Shown: piece after piece, positions 39,701 to 50,726 of the stretch
Layout of the letters: each line of letters starts with the position of its first letter
Position numbering within the stretch: the stretch's first letter is position 1
From: Membranipora membranacea
Taxonomy: Eukaryota; Bryozoa; Gymnolaemata; Cheilostomatida; Membraniporidae
Assembly (NCBI GenBank): GCA_914767715.1
Contig: OU612068.1
Span: 7,812,001 to 7,876,000 of the forward strand
Direction of reading: 5' to 3'
Length of the DNA: 64,000 bases
Notes under the pieces: generated by a model
Seen by the model: the letters and a program-made list of their open reading frames with translations, nothing else
Database searches by the model: none
What the model was told of the DNA's origin: nothing
Position numbers and translations under genes: made by a program

Positions 39701-42700
39701 TCAGGGGAATTCAAAATAATGGCATTTTTCATCATTTCAAGGTGTATATATGTAAATACATTGACAGGTCAAAAGTGCAAGCATTCATTATCATTCATTT
39801 CCAGGTTGTCAAAATCAAACACTTCATGAATTGAACTAAGTTTCAAATCGAAAATGTGATTTGTTGAGCACTCCCACCTTGATATGTTGATTCATCACTG
39901 GTGACAATCTATTCCTCCTGTCTTGTTATTTTTCACAGTCAAGAGTTCTAATTAGGAATTTATAATCATTGGTATTATTGTCTTTATGAGGACTTGTTTG
40001 GTTACTGGTATATAGCTGGGTCAAGTGGAGGCCATAAACATATATTATATATGTGACATAGGCTTTTAGCTTCATGTGAGAATCCAAAGCCTACTGTAAA
40101 ACAAGTAATATTGATGACAGGGGCGTATATTATAAAAAATTTCACTCACTGGCTTTTTAGAGATGAGCATAATGATCGGGCACAGCCCGATCCACACGCC
40201 GTAGGCGGGGAGGGTGTGGGAGGGGCGCTTAAGCGCCCTCCCACACGGAAATTTTTGCATATCGGTAGCAAAATAGTGCAAGCAGAGAGGTATTTCAATA
40301 GCTCACTGAGCTGTTGGGTACTTTCAGAAAACAACTCAATAGCAGTAGAAGATTACGGTAAAAATGCCCCAGTTATAAAGCATTAATTTGAAATAAAACT
40401 GATGTCGATGGGATTGGAACCCACAACGATCTTGTTAACAGTGATTATAAGGCAGACGCTCTACACACTGAGCTATTCAGCCACTCACAGAAATCCGAGG
40501 GCAGTGAGTGCTAATATAGGCCACTGATTGATGATGTGTCCACAGCCCACAGAATTTACAGGATGTGGTAAATTTGTAATTTTATACTCAAGATATAGCT
40601 TGTTTGAGAGAGGATTTGATATACCGAAATAAAGCAAAGAATAAAACACCATGTTCAATTGAACGATATAGATATCAACAAACCGTTGACATCAACATTC
40701 ACATTTTCTTCATAACATTTTTATACAGATAATCCCAAACACCAGCGGACAGATAGAGACAGACGCCAGCACAGCTGATGGCCGTGTAGCTCTGTACACA
40801 ACGTATCTAAAGCTGACCAACGTAGACCAATCAAATGAGGGAGAATATCAGTGTGGCTTCAAGAATGACTTTGGAAGAGACTACTCTGACAACGCTATGC
40901 TACAAATTCTCGGTAAGTTATCAAGGCAGACAAAACTTGATTGAACTCCTTAAACTAATAGATATTATGTCCCGCCATTCCACTCCAGGTTTTGGATGGA
41001 TGCGGAAAGATACTCTTCTTCGTGCTTGTGTGTTTTGGTCTGCTGAGTCATGTATGTAATAAATGTATGTAGATAATGTAGTTAATCCCCTTTGGAATCC
41101 ATATTCAGAAGACTATTGGTTGTTTGAGGGTAAACCCTGTGGTATGTTTGTGGATGTTTTCACTATTGCATCATTGGATTGGTAAACACTCTTTGTAGTT
41201 GGAGAGTAAAGTTCTCTGTACAAAGAAGAGCTGTGTTAGCCTTTGACAGTTTAACTTGATTGCCTAACTCTTAGCATTCCTTGGTAGGCTCGTGTCAATG
41301 CCTAATATCTCAATACAGTTTGTGCAGTCAAATTTGAATCTCAGGTCATAGCTATTCAGAGCCATTAAAATGTAAATTTGACCACACTCCACTCTTAATT
41401 TGTGTAAACAAGGCACATTTACTAGCTGAACACTCATCCATCTACAGTTCAATTCTATTAAATATACTGTAAGAGCAATAGCTATCCTCACTTTTACAGC
41501 GTCAGTTGCAAAGCAGTATATTTACAGATAACAATGGCATTTTTCCTAATTTACAGTTTTCCCATCATTCACTAACATACCAAACAACGTCACTGTTAAG
41601 ACCGGCCAAGATGCGAAATTCCTCTGTGCAGCTCAAGGCTATCCACAACCTTTTCTCTACTGGAGTAAGGATGGTGGTGCAAACTTTCCAGCTGCAGTGG
41701 CCAGACGATTTCAGGTGAATCTGTATAACGTGAATGAGTTTATCATCACAAATGTACAATGGGAGGATAGAGGTACTTACTACTGCAACGCCACTAACAT
41801 CGCTGGAAGTATCATCACCAACGCCACTGTGAACGTCATGGGTAAGTGAAACTGTGGATACGCTCAAGAATAATTTTGGACTCGGAAGTCAGCTATTTGT
41901 GATTTTTCTCAACTCTGGTAAATTTGTTTTAGAATAAATGAGCGACAAGATAATGTTTGTCTCTTCATTGGGGCTTTTCCATGTAGCCATACAAGTTGTG
42001 CCATTCATTAGTGAGTCATGTCACCTTTTAGCTGATAGACAACTCGATGCTGATGATTGTTTTTTTTTATGGTTGAAAAGTAGTGTTTTTGCCACCTTCC
42101 CACCTGCTGCTATTTTCCTGTATTATTCATATGACATGTTCTGTTTTGGTAACTTTTAGTGCCACCAATGTTTACTGAGCAGATCTCATGTACACATACT
42201 CAGGATGGTGACTGGTTACTGAGATGCCAGGCTGATGGTAACCCCAAAGCACCCATTGTCTGGTATAAGGATGGACAAATCATTCAGGTAATTACTCTAC
42301 TCATAACTGTGATCTGATGTCTGTGACATATATCCACAACTGCCCATCTATATTATGTATAATCCTATGTGCATTTCCCATATTGCCAACTGAGTAATAC
42401 ATTGCAAAATACAGATAAACCATTAAGTGGGAAATAGTGTGTTGCAACATATATCTGGAAATTTGTTTGGGTTGGGCTGTATTTTCTACTACTAAATTTT
42501 TGAGAATTTATTGCCATTCTAATAGCTGCTATGGCCACCTGTGACATGGCTTAGCCTTAGCCTTGTGGTCATAGTAAGCTTTGGATGATCGATAGTACAT
42601 GAATTACTGGTGGAGAAAGTGATTTGTCTGATTTAAGTTTCCACCAATCAATCCTGATTCCAATAGAGAAGTTGAGCAGCTCCTGGAAAAAACACTATCT

Positions 42701-43912
42701 TGGTTTGTTTTGCTGAAATCCATTAGAGATGCTGTACAACAGCAAAAAATCTGCCAAACTCTTATACACTTGAAAATGCTTTTTGTTGAATTGTCTGCAA
42801 AATATTATCATTATTTGATGGGTAAACAATAAATAGCTGGGAGCAGTTAGGTTGTTGCTATGGTTAGCTCTGGTTAATAGTAGCCTAAGGAATGGATTGA
42901 CAGTGACAGATGTGTGGTGGTCTGGTTATGCAATGATATGGTTGCTGGTTGCAGAAGTTGTCAGAAATGTCACACTGTTCCATCTTTGCAGACATGCTCT
43001 GTAGGGATGGTTAGTCTATCAACATGGTGCCAGCATGAGGAGAGCCTTGACATCAGAACATTCCATAATTCACTCACTCAGCTCACTGCTTGCGAAAACA
43101 TGTATAAATGTATAAAACTTTTCTTTGTTTTCAGGCCAGCAAGAAATACATTTTCTCGGTCACATATAACAACTTGTTTATCATTGATGGCACACCGGAG
43201 GATTCTGGTGTCTACATGTGCTCGGCCAGAAACCTGCTTGGACAAGTCACCCAGCAGTGTGAGATCAACGTCAACGCCTTCTCCACTACCGAGGTAACCT
43301 TATGAGGCTCATGCTCGATAGACAGGGATATAGTTAGTTAAGAGATTGTGTAATGGTATTTTAAAAAAATTGTGGATTTAAGTCCTCAGTCCCCAGTCTG
43401 TAGCCTAGGACTGAGCCAATGTATTGTAAACAATATTTACAGGAATATGCAAACAGGAATTTATGGGCAAGCGTGCAAATAAGGCCATTGAAAGGGTAAA
43501 AAACATCCCTTCAAGTTGTTGACTTCAATGCTCAGCTTCCAAGTTCAAAGCATCCCATCTATCTTCACCATCGGTCACATAGCCATGTTGATTTATATCA
43601 GCACAGTTTCATTCATTTGTGGTTTGGAAGGATAATATTGGTTCACTTCACCTGTAACTTGGTATGTGGTATGTGTTATGAGGTATATGTGGTTAGAAAA
43701 AACAAGTAAAAGTTGTACTCACAAACAAGGTCAAAACGTCAAGCTATAAAAGTTGGTTAGGGTTAGTCTCACACATATTCACCTTACATTCACCCTTTTA
43801 TTTGCAGGCCGTACCAATAGAGCTGGATGGTGGTTCAACCAAACGTTCCACACAGCTTGACCAGAACACCATAACAGGACAATATTTATATTCAGATCAA
43901 AAAACATTGTGA
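24708..43912 (+). CDS. LRIG-like leucine-rich-repeat and immunoglobulin protein, 18 exons, 830 residues, no membrane segment
   Basis: Exons are 24708-24874, 28933-29007, 30961-31035, 31261-31332, 32659-32796, 33155-33298, 34696-34839, 35099-35170, 35940-36014, 36309-36452, 36777-37004, 37432-37598, 39353-39483, 40729-40912, 41557-41841, 42160-42287, 43135-43293 and 43808-43912. All are GT-AG, and the total is 2493 nt including stop. The chain has a signal peptide (about 1-22), a Cys-containing LRR N-cap, and about 16 LRRs (56-444) encoded by phase-2 exons of 72-75 nt or near-multiples. An LRR C-cap follows (WLPPWLQ, Cys pairs, 445-500). Three Ig domains (about 501-605, 606-700, 701-796) keep their Cys and Trp residues. 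LRIG proteins have 15 LRRs, three Igs and a membrane helix and regulate receptor kinases. Here the last exon adds 34 polar residues and stops, giving a predicted secreted form. Confidence 0.88.
32224..32562. mobile_element. Inverted-repeat element carrying a tRNA-like core
   Basis: The ends CACTATGGTTCCATGG and CCATGGAACCATAGTG are exact inverses 339 bp apart, extended by an imperfect ATCGATT/AATCGAC match. Inside, 32368-32458 resembles a tRNA gene: A-box-like TGGCTGAATGGTTAGCGG, then B-box GGTTCAAATCTC within a GGCCG/CGGCC stem. A hairpin (GGTTAGAATCCA / TGGATTCTAACC) follows. No clear target duplication is seen. It lies in intron 4 of the LRIG-like gene. Confidence 0.6.
38113..38910. mobile_element. 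hAT-like non-autonomous transposon, 798 bp, 8-bp target duplication GCCTTCAC
   Basis: Near-identical inverted arms of about 300 bp begin CACAGCCAGCCCTTAAAAGC and end GCTTTTAAGGGCTGGCTGTG. They enclose a unique middle of about 200 bp. GCCTTCAC stands on both sides (38105-38112 and 38911-38918). The eight-base duplication and CA...TG ends fit the hAT superfamily. There is no open frame of transposase size, so it would depend on an autonomous relative. It lies in the intron between the LRR C-cap exon and the first Ig exon. Confidence 0.85.
40401..40490 (-). repeat. tRNA-like sequence, probably a tRNA-derived repeat or pseudogene
   Basis: On the minus strand an A-box-like TAGCTCAGTGTGTAGAGCG is followed by GGGTTCCAATCCC, which matches a B box, and by an acceptor-like GGCTGAA...CATC end. 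The anticodon region is expanded and the acceptor stem pairs poorly, so a functional tRNA is unlikely. GC-rich self-complementary sequence (around GGGCACAGCCC and GGGCGCTTAAGCGCCC) lies just upstream at 40175-40250. Confidence 0.45.
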
Positions 43913-44483
43913 CATAGGTCATTTTGTCATATTTGATTTATGTATAGGCTCCTTGTAGGCAGCCGTCGGATAAGAGAGTAGAGAAGTTTGTGGACTTTGT
44001 AATAAATGAGGGGCATCTCAGAGATTATGTTCACATTAAGATTTACTCTAGAGATACAACTCCAGGTTCATCAAAAAACACACTTGTTCCCATTGTTATA
44101 GTTGGGAATTACAAGTTATGGTAGCCTGTCTTGACAAGCTTTGTTCGGTGGGGGGGGGGGGGGGGGGGGGGGGGGGGAACAAAGCTTGTCAACTCTTGCA
44201 TGCTCGACTGTCGACAGCCGATACTAAATATTGTCTTCTCTTGCGATCGGGAAGATAACTCCTTTATCTCACTAATCAAATTGTATAGTCGAGCAGCCGA
44301 TATTAAATATTGTCTTCTCTTTTGATCGAGAAGATAACTCCTTCATCACACTAATCAATTTGTATACATTTCTATACAAATTGATTAGTGTGATTGAAGG
44401 AGTTATCTTCTCGATCGAAAGAGAAGACAATATTTATTACTGGCTGCTTGACAGTCGAGCATGCAAGAGTTGACAAGCTTTGT

Positions 44484-44518
<35 letters not shown>

Positions 44519-46935
44519 ACCGAACAAAGCTTGTCAAGACAGGCTAAAGTTATGGATACTTGGGATAGTCTAACTATGACAGCCATTATTTAACATACTG
44601 GCTCATCTTTTATTTACTATTACTTATTATACAGTAACAAGTTGCTTCATTTCTTAACCAACTAGCAAATTATCCTACTTGCTTTATAGCTTACAAGCAA
44701 AGCCTAGATAATACATACTACCAGCTGTGCTGTACTTTGAGTTACATTATTGTTATTTTAAATGCTAACTATTAATCTAAGGAATAGTTGATGGATGTTT
44801 TATTACCATTAATAGACACTGAAAAACTGGCATCCCAACAACAAGCTAGACAACCGGCTCTCAATTTGGAAAGCATACATCCTAATTACCAAATATGCTT
44901 TCCCCATAAACACTAGCTTAGTATGATCCATCATCAACGTGAACTGTCTTTCGATACGTGTCTGCTACATCATTGGATGGTTATAATCCAGCCTGTCGCC
45001 TACGGTGTTAGCAGCACCCCTTTTCGTATAGTGTCTAACCCAGATATTGAGTATTGACAGAATAAGAAGTCTAGCAGTTACCAAAGGCTATATACTGCTA
45101 GTCATGTGACTTACTCTTCCTGGGACCTATGAAGCAGTAATCGCTCTCTTTTCTGCTGATGACACCGTACTGATCACACGGATCATAGAGGAGAGCTATA
45201 GCTATACATACAGACGTCATACACTTCTACAAATATAAACCGGTTAGTTATTAACATACAATTGTATAATTGAGCGTGTTCAATAACCCCCACTTTTGAA
45301 CATAGCACCATATCACAAAACGATCTACAACAACATGAATTCTACGTCTTTGAAATTAATGCCAAAAGACCTGCATACTAACTGATAGATGTTAGAGAGC
45401 AAATAGTTGCATGTAGACTAGAAGGATCGCATGATGACTTAACAAAACGTCATCTTTTTCTTTATAGCTTTGATTTCACTGCTTCAACTGCAAAGATAGG
45501 AGGCTAATGCGCTCATTAATAACAATCAGCATGGTGCAGACCCTCAATACCTCTGTCAAGAGATTCACGAATGGGCCTAGATATCTGAACATGTTACAGT
45601 GTCTGCAGTAGCTAGTAGTTTGGCACTATAAATGTAACACATGTTATGAACCTGCGTTTTAGTATGATTATTGACAAATGATTGTATGATATTATTGTTA
45701 ACTAAAGTATTAGAACAGTAGCATGTTTTGATATTTTCATTTGCCTTCATCAAAAAATAAAACATTGTGAAGCAACAACTAATTTCTTGTATACCCACTT
45801 CATTATTTATGTTGCTATCAAATGATTTTTTGATACTTTGGAAACCTACCACCCTCAATCACGGCTATAACCATAGAATACCTACTGCATTGCATCAAAC
45901 ACCATGCTGTAGCTGCCTAGACTTCGCTTATCATAGCTTTGTATTATTGTAAGTATTCTAGTTGTTCGATGCTTGATTGATTATTAAATATCACTGACAA
46001 CAATACATGTCCTGAAATTCAGTATAAATACTGAGAAGTAATCGTGATCAAAAATAGAAAAAAAAACTCTGTAGGATTGTTCAAAATAAAAAGCTTGAGG
46101 TAATTGAGTCTTGATGCACTATGGACCATGCACATTTATCTTCATGCTCTGGCAAGTTAGACATTTTGTTAGTATATACCACTGAACTAAATCCTGGAAC
46201 AGCAGCTCACTCATAGCCTTATAAACAGTAATCACTTAATTTAGGAATACTTACTTGATTTTATGAACTCCTCAATCCTCTAATGATTTAAGTTTATAGA
46301 TGTCTATGTGATTTGCTATGTGAAATGCTATGTGATTGGCTGTCCCTAGTAGAGGGTGCCAGCTTTACTGTATGACCACGTGACAGTCACCTGACTTAAA
46401 CCATTACAACAAGATGCATTCTTCCGGATATAATGCAGTCTCTAATAAAATATTCATTGATTTATGGATTTGTCTCATAGTGTTTTATTGTTTTATATTA
46501 TCAAGACAGGCATAAATAAAAGTTGTTATGTTCAAAATAACAACCAAATAAAAGAAAAAGACACTAATTTATACAAATTGTTGCTCACAGAAAATTGATT
46601 TTTTTAATAATCAAACATTGCGCAAACTCCAAAAAGCTACTAGGGACTGAGCTCGATGTCAAATGAAAATTGTGAGAATGTCTATTGGAAAATACAGCTC
46701 CCTGATTGGAGAATGGTGAGTTGAAAATGCTATTCTAAGAATAGTACAATTCAATGGTATATACTAATAAATCTGCAATCACTAGCCATCACTGGATCAG
46801 TCAACCTGTGAGCAGTGAGTATAGTATTTCCCCTAATGATGTACAGTGGGAAATCCCATAGATCAACCAATCAAAATCGACAATTTTAGACCAATCAAAA
46901 GCACCTCCAACTCGGTGCTTTAGATAGCGATTTTC
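43913..46935. other. Spacer after the LRIG-like gene
   Basis: An AATAAA at about 44002 could end the LRIG-like transcript. I looked for a membrane-spanning exon with splice sites that could extend the LRIG-like protein and did not find one. The only structured feature is the foldback element at 44122-44546. The remainder is AT-rich sequence without a recognisable gene. Confidence 0.45.
44122..44546. mobile_element. Foldback MITE with poly-G/poly-C arms and 9-bp target duplication AAGTTATGG
   Basis: The 425-bp palindrome starts TAGCCTGTCTTGACAAGC and ends with the exact inverse. It is flanked by AAGTTATGG on both sides (44113-44121 and 44547-44555). Each arm has a homopolymer run between the outer repeat and a second copy of ACAAAGCTTGTCAA: about 28 G on the left and about 34 C on the right. 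The left arm also holds a tandem near-duplication of a segment of about 70 bp (AATATTGTCTTCTCTT...ATAACTCCTT) present once on the right. The terminal repeats match the short element at 8176-8238. Confidence 0.85.
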
Positions 46936-49359
46936 AGAATCTTATTTTCAATCCTAACTCCTCATTCTGCTTTATTTTGTTACAACAATGGCCAAAACAG
47001 TTTTCTTCTTGATAATTCTGGCTCTTTTGCAAGTCAGCTATGCGGAAGAACCATGCAAGCAAGTTCCAGGTATCCCCTGTGCATGTGAATATGGAGATAG
47101 TTTAGTTGATCTTCAAGAACTTCTTCAACTGTGAGTAGTAGAGCAGCAGTGTCAAAGATTATAAATACTAAGATATGACACTCCTATCAAACTGCGGTCT
47201 TCAGTTGAATAGGCAGGCGGGCACATGGAAACGAGTGTTACACTTCAATTATGAGCTTTATGATTAGTGGCTTTCAATAGAATTTCAATAGGAAATTCAA
47301 AATTTACACAGGTAGCCTGTTTGTTTTTCATGAAAATTATGTATTTCCAAATTTCACTGAAACTTCAAATAAAAATATTTTAGATCTAGACATTTCAGGC
47401 ATCTCAATGATGTAAAAATCAAAATCATGTGATGATTACTAACAAGTGATTTTGAGTTTTGGGGATTTTTTTTAGCAATCTTTACAAACTTTAAGATGTT
47501 TTGACACACAAGACTTACTCAGATAAACAGTTCTCTTTACATCAAAAACTAGTATTTGCATGTCTTAAAGTAGATCCATGTAAATAAATGTGTTATCTAG
47601 TTATTTCAGTCTTCAGGGTGATAAAAAATCCAAATGAATTTGACGGCCTCCTAAAGAGTAGTATTGAAATGTGTTAGCAGTGGGTGACTTGGAGAAGCTT
47701 TCAGTTTTGTGGCATCAGATCTTGTCCATTTGTGCACCACAGTTACTCAGCACATCTAAACATGGACTATCAATATTACTGAATAAGTGCAGTCTATGTC
47801 AATGCACGGATCAGTTTCTTTGAAAATGAATTCAAATTTTTGAGTATCGAGTTAGTATGGATCTTACTCGAGAGGATATCGTAGGATCTTATTGCAAGAT
47901 TTGGTAAAAAACTATAAAGTACACTGTAGGATCAACAAAGTGACATTGGCCTTATCATAGCGTTTGAGGGGAAACATGACTAACGATAGTTTGACTACCA
48001 AGGGAAGGTGATAGCCTATAAATGCAACTGTGGTGATCTTACCACTTACTATTTTGCCAGCGACTAAACGCCTGGTAGGTTAACTATATGATAGCTGAGA
48101 TTATGGGTGGAGTTTCACTGATGTAGTTGAGTACTAGAGTATGGACCTGAGTTTTCATGTTATAACGCTAAGCTCAATCTAAAATAAAGGCCCCATCATT
48201 CATGCAGATGGTTGGGTAATTTTTGCTTAGCATATGTATAGAAGAGACATGTCCATATGGCGCTATGAACTGGACACTTTCTGGGCCGTCTCTATAGCCA
48301 CATTTACCTCTTAAATTGGAGCAAATGTTCTCAAGTGAATATCTTGATTGAGGTGATTGGTAATAATGATTATTTTCATGGTTCACAAAAAGATTATGTT
48401 GGAGGGGGAGGGAGGAAAGAAGGCTGTTTTTGGGCTGTTTTTATCTAGTTTTCAGCTTGCGAATGACAAATTTCATAAATCTGACACCTTCCTTAGGTCA
48501 GCTTAAAATGACTGTTGGTCATAGGAAACTTTGTTTGATGTAAGGGCTATCTAGTATTGTGTGTACCTTGTCTTACTCATCTCACAAAGGAATGTTAGCC
48601 ACTAAATCAAATATATCTGCAAAATCCATTGACTGACTACATGAATAAATGCCTAGACTGTGGCCCATATGTTCTGGTAACACATGTAAAAAAAATCAAG
48701 AGAATTGCATGAACCATTCTCAGGCAAATCTGAAATAAGTAAGGCTATGTCTGCAGAAAGAAATCATTTCTACATTGTAATCTTATATAAACAGAGCAAG
48801 CGAGCACAGCATCCTAAAATGACAAACACTCGTTTTCACGCTTGAATTGCTGTGGACAGGGAACAGGGGGAGTGTCATGTCATAGTCATTGGCAGTGTTG
48901 TTGTGTGGTCGGTGGTGTTGTGTATCATGAAACATGGCCAGTATTATTTTTGGTCATTTATTAATCTGTAGTAAAATATCAATTGTAACCCAATCAGTTT
49001 ATGTGAAGCAGTGCAGATGGTATGGTAATAAAGGGCATCCCTGATTGTGGTGAACAAACAAATGGAGTGGAGAGCTTTCTTCTATAAGGAAAAAAGTGTG
49101 TTAAAATAATTGTGAAATATGAGTAGAATAGAACAAATCCCAAACTTTTGGCAATCTCCCTACAAAAACCAGATGTCTAACAGAATGCCAAAATGTTTTA
49201 CTAAAAAGAGAAGTGGTTGTGTGGATGTACCCTTCATGAATGTGGTATTATGGGTACTTGTAGGCCTACATGGTGGTATTATCCATCTGTGGCAATTGTG
49301 AAGGTAGCTTCTAACAAACATCCAAAGTTCATTCTAGGTCTTACCGGTGAGCCAAGGAG
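46936..49359 (+). repeat. Duplicated segment, copy B, truncated by the Polinton
   Basis: This is a second copy of 14675-15349, beginning at AGAATCTTATTTTCAA and ending at GCCAAGGAG directly before the Polinton. A 1746-bp stretch (47153-48898) absent from copy A is bounded by GCAGTGT on both sides (47146-47152 and 48892-48898). It is thus either a 7-bp-duplicating insertion here or a deletion between short repeats in copy A. No coding potential is recognised within the extra stretch. Confidence 0.9.
46988..47130 (+). pseudogene. Orphan first exon of the mannose-6-phosphate-receptor-like gene
   Basis: This is the same 143-nt exon as 14727-14869, with an intact ATG, signal peptide and GTGAGT donor. 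It has two amino-acid differences (Ser to Pro after the signal peptide, Pro to Leu near the donor). No downstream exons follow within the window; a Polinton begins 2.2 kb on. If transcribed it could only splice to sequences beyond the element or be polyadenylated within it. The near-identity indicates a very recent copy or an allelic assembly duplicate. Confidence 0.8.
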
Positions 49360-49565
49360 AGTAGTAAAAGTGGGAGCAGGTCGTTAGCCCGAACCCATTG
49401 AAACGAATGAGCGGCTCGATCCCTTTTGTAACGTTCCTGGTGGAACGACTACTCATATTGTATGGGAGTTGTCAATTTCTACCCTATCACAATAATAAGA
49501 TACATACTTAATCTATGGATATTTTCAGTACTTGTTATTTGCATTTATGTCGCATTAGAAGTAAC

Positions 49566-49886
49566 ATGGTGGATGCTAGGCTACAGCGTAATATTCATGT
49601 CTTAAGAGACCTGCATAGGAGCAGAGGAGCAAACCGCAAGCGCATACTTCAGAATCTGGGTGATGACACAGTTGATGCCTTGAGCGACTGTGCATGTAAT
49701 ATAAGGAATGGTAATGTTCCACTTACGACACACCAATTCAGGGCACTGAAGCCATATCACAAACATTTGAAACAGCTAAGCAAAAAGTCATTATCTCGCA
49801 AGAGCAGAAGGAAGACATTAATGAAAGGAGGATTTATTGGGCTTTTACTAAAACCACTTGTTAAAGTGTTACTAGGAGGAATGTAA
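49566..49886 (+). CDS. Small basic Polinton protein with hydrophobic C-terminus
   Basis: The protein has 106 residues from the ATG at 49566 (MVDARLQRN). An in-frame ATG at 49515 would add 17 residues with no evident role. The chain is rich in Arg, Lys and His (for example SRKSRRKTLMKGG) and ends in the short hydrophobic stretch FIGLLLKPLVKVLLGGM. Size, charge and amphipathic tail recall small virion core or membrane-active proteins of adenovirus-like particles, but this is analogy and not a family assignment. It is the first gene of the plus-strand cluster, and the next begins 4 nt after its stop. Confidence 0.7.
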   Translation: MVDARLQRNIHVLRDLHRSRGANRKRILQNLGDDTVDALSDCACNIRNGNVPLTTHQFRALKPYHKHLKQLSKKSLSRKSRRKTLMKGGFIGLLLKPLVKVLLGGM

Positions 49887-49890
49887 GGAG

Positions 49891-50718
49891 ATGTCTTCAT
49901 TGAAAAAGTATTTCCTAATTGAACCAGAAAGGTATAATGAATTGGTCAGTCACTCCAAGTCTAGAACTGATTTGTTGACACACCCGAATGTCAAGGTTTT
50001 GAAAGAAATAGATACAAAGATTGATGATATTCTCAAGGAACCAACAACTTCAGATGTGGAAAAGCTTGACGAGTACAACTCTAATCTAGATAGATACAAA
50101 AGGAATTTCCGAAATGCTATTGAAACTTCAAGAAAGGATGCATTCTTGACTGACCCTATACCAAGAGAAAGTAATTTGCAAACACTTAAGCTACCAACTC
50201 AATCTGTCTCCGATTCAAACTCTAATGCTCATCCCAGCAATTCATCCACAAACACTTCAACACCGACACTGGAAAAAGCATCAAAAAAAAACATTTTTAC
50301 TGAAACATTAAAAACTGTTCCAAAATCTTATCAGTCTAGCGCTGTCAGACTTTCTAAATTCATTAACTCATCAAAGGATTTCACTATGACCACCCCAGGA
50401 GTGTTGAAATACAAGGGTAATGAATGGAATATATCAGATGCTGAGGAATTGTTTAAGAGTGCGGTAACTTATAGGAACATTTTTGGAAAGCAGAGGGAGA
50501 CAGTTAATAATTTCGTCGCGGCATTAGCAGAAGCAGGATTCCCTACCTCCTCATTACCCTATACCCGTAAGTTAAAAGCTCTAGATAAGAAACGAGTGAT
50601 TGTTGATAAACTTCCATCTCCATCATGGAAACAGCTAAAGCGAAAAGACAAAAACAAAGGATTAAAAAGCACACCAACAGGAACAAAACCAATAAAGTGG
50701 GAAAAGTTCGACAGCTGA
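49891..50718 (+). CDS. Polinton protein of unknown function, 275 residues
   Basis: The sequence preceding the ATG is aaggag. The N-terminal 100 residues are charged and probably helical, followed by a Ser/Thr/Asn-rich linker (about 105-130). A more structured C-terminal half contains GVLKYKGNEWNISDAEELF, a helical segment and a basic tail (KRKDKNKG). The pattern of a short beta hairpin followed by a helix bundle is one I associate with a conserved uncharacterised protein of Polintons. I cannot name it. Its position just before integrase and inside the capsid cluster suggests a virion or integration role. Confidence 0.65.
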   Translation: MSSLKKYFLIEPERYNELVSHSKSRTDLLTHPNVKVLKEIDTKIDDILKEPTTSDVEKLDEYNSNLDRYKRNFRNAIETSRKDAFLTDPIPRESNLQTLKLPTQSVSDSNSNAHPSNSSTNTSTPTLEKASKKNIFTETLKTVPKSYQSSAVRLSKFINSSKDFTMTTPGVLKYKGNEWNISDAEELFKSAVTYRNIFGKQRETVNNFVAALAEAGFPTSSLPYTRKLKALDKKRVIVDKLPSPSWKQLKRKDKNKGLKSTPTGTKPIKWEKFDS

Positions 50719-50726
50719 GCAATCAA

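Noticed and set aside
49119-49301. 60-codon open frame also present at 15115-15290
   Set aside because: It lies in the duplicated intron. The near-identity is due to the recent duplication and not to selection, and nothing supports coding.
50625-50726. Upstream ATG extension of the integrase
   Set aside because: It overlaps the preceding gene by 94 nt in another frame and adds only a Lys/Arg-rich leader. The ATG at 50727 follows the previous stop by 9 nt, as elsewhere in the cluster.
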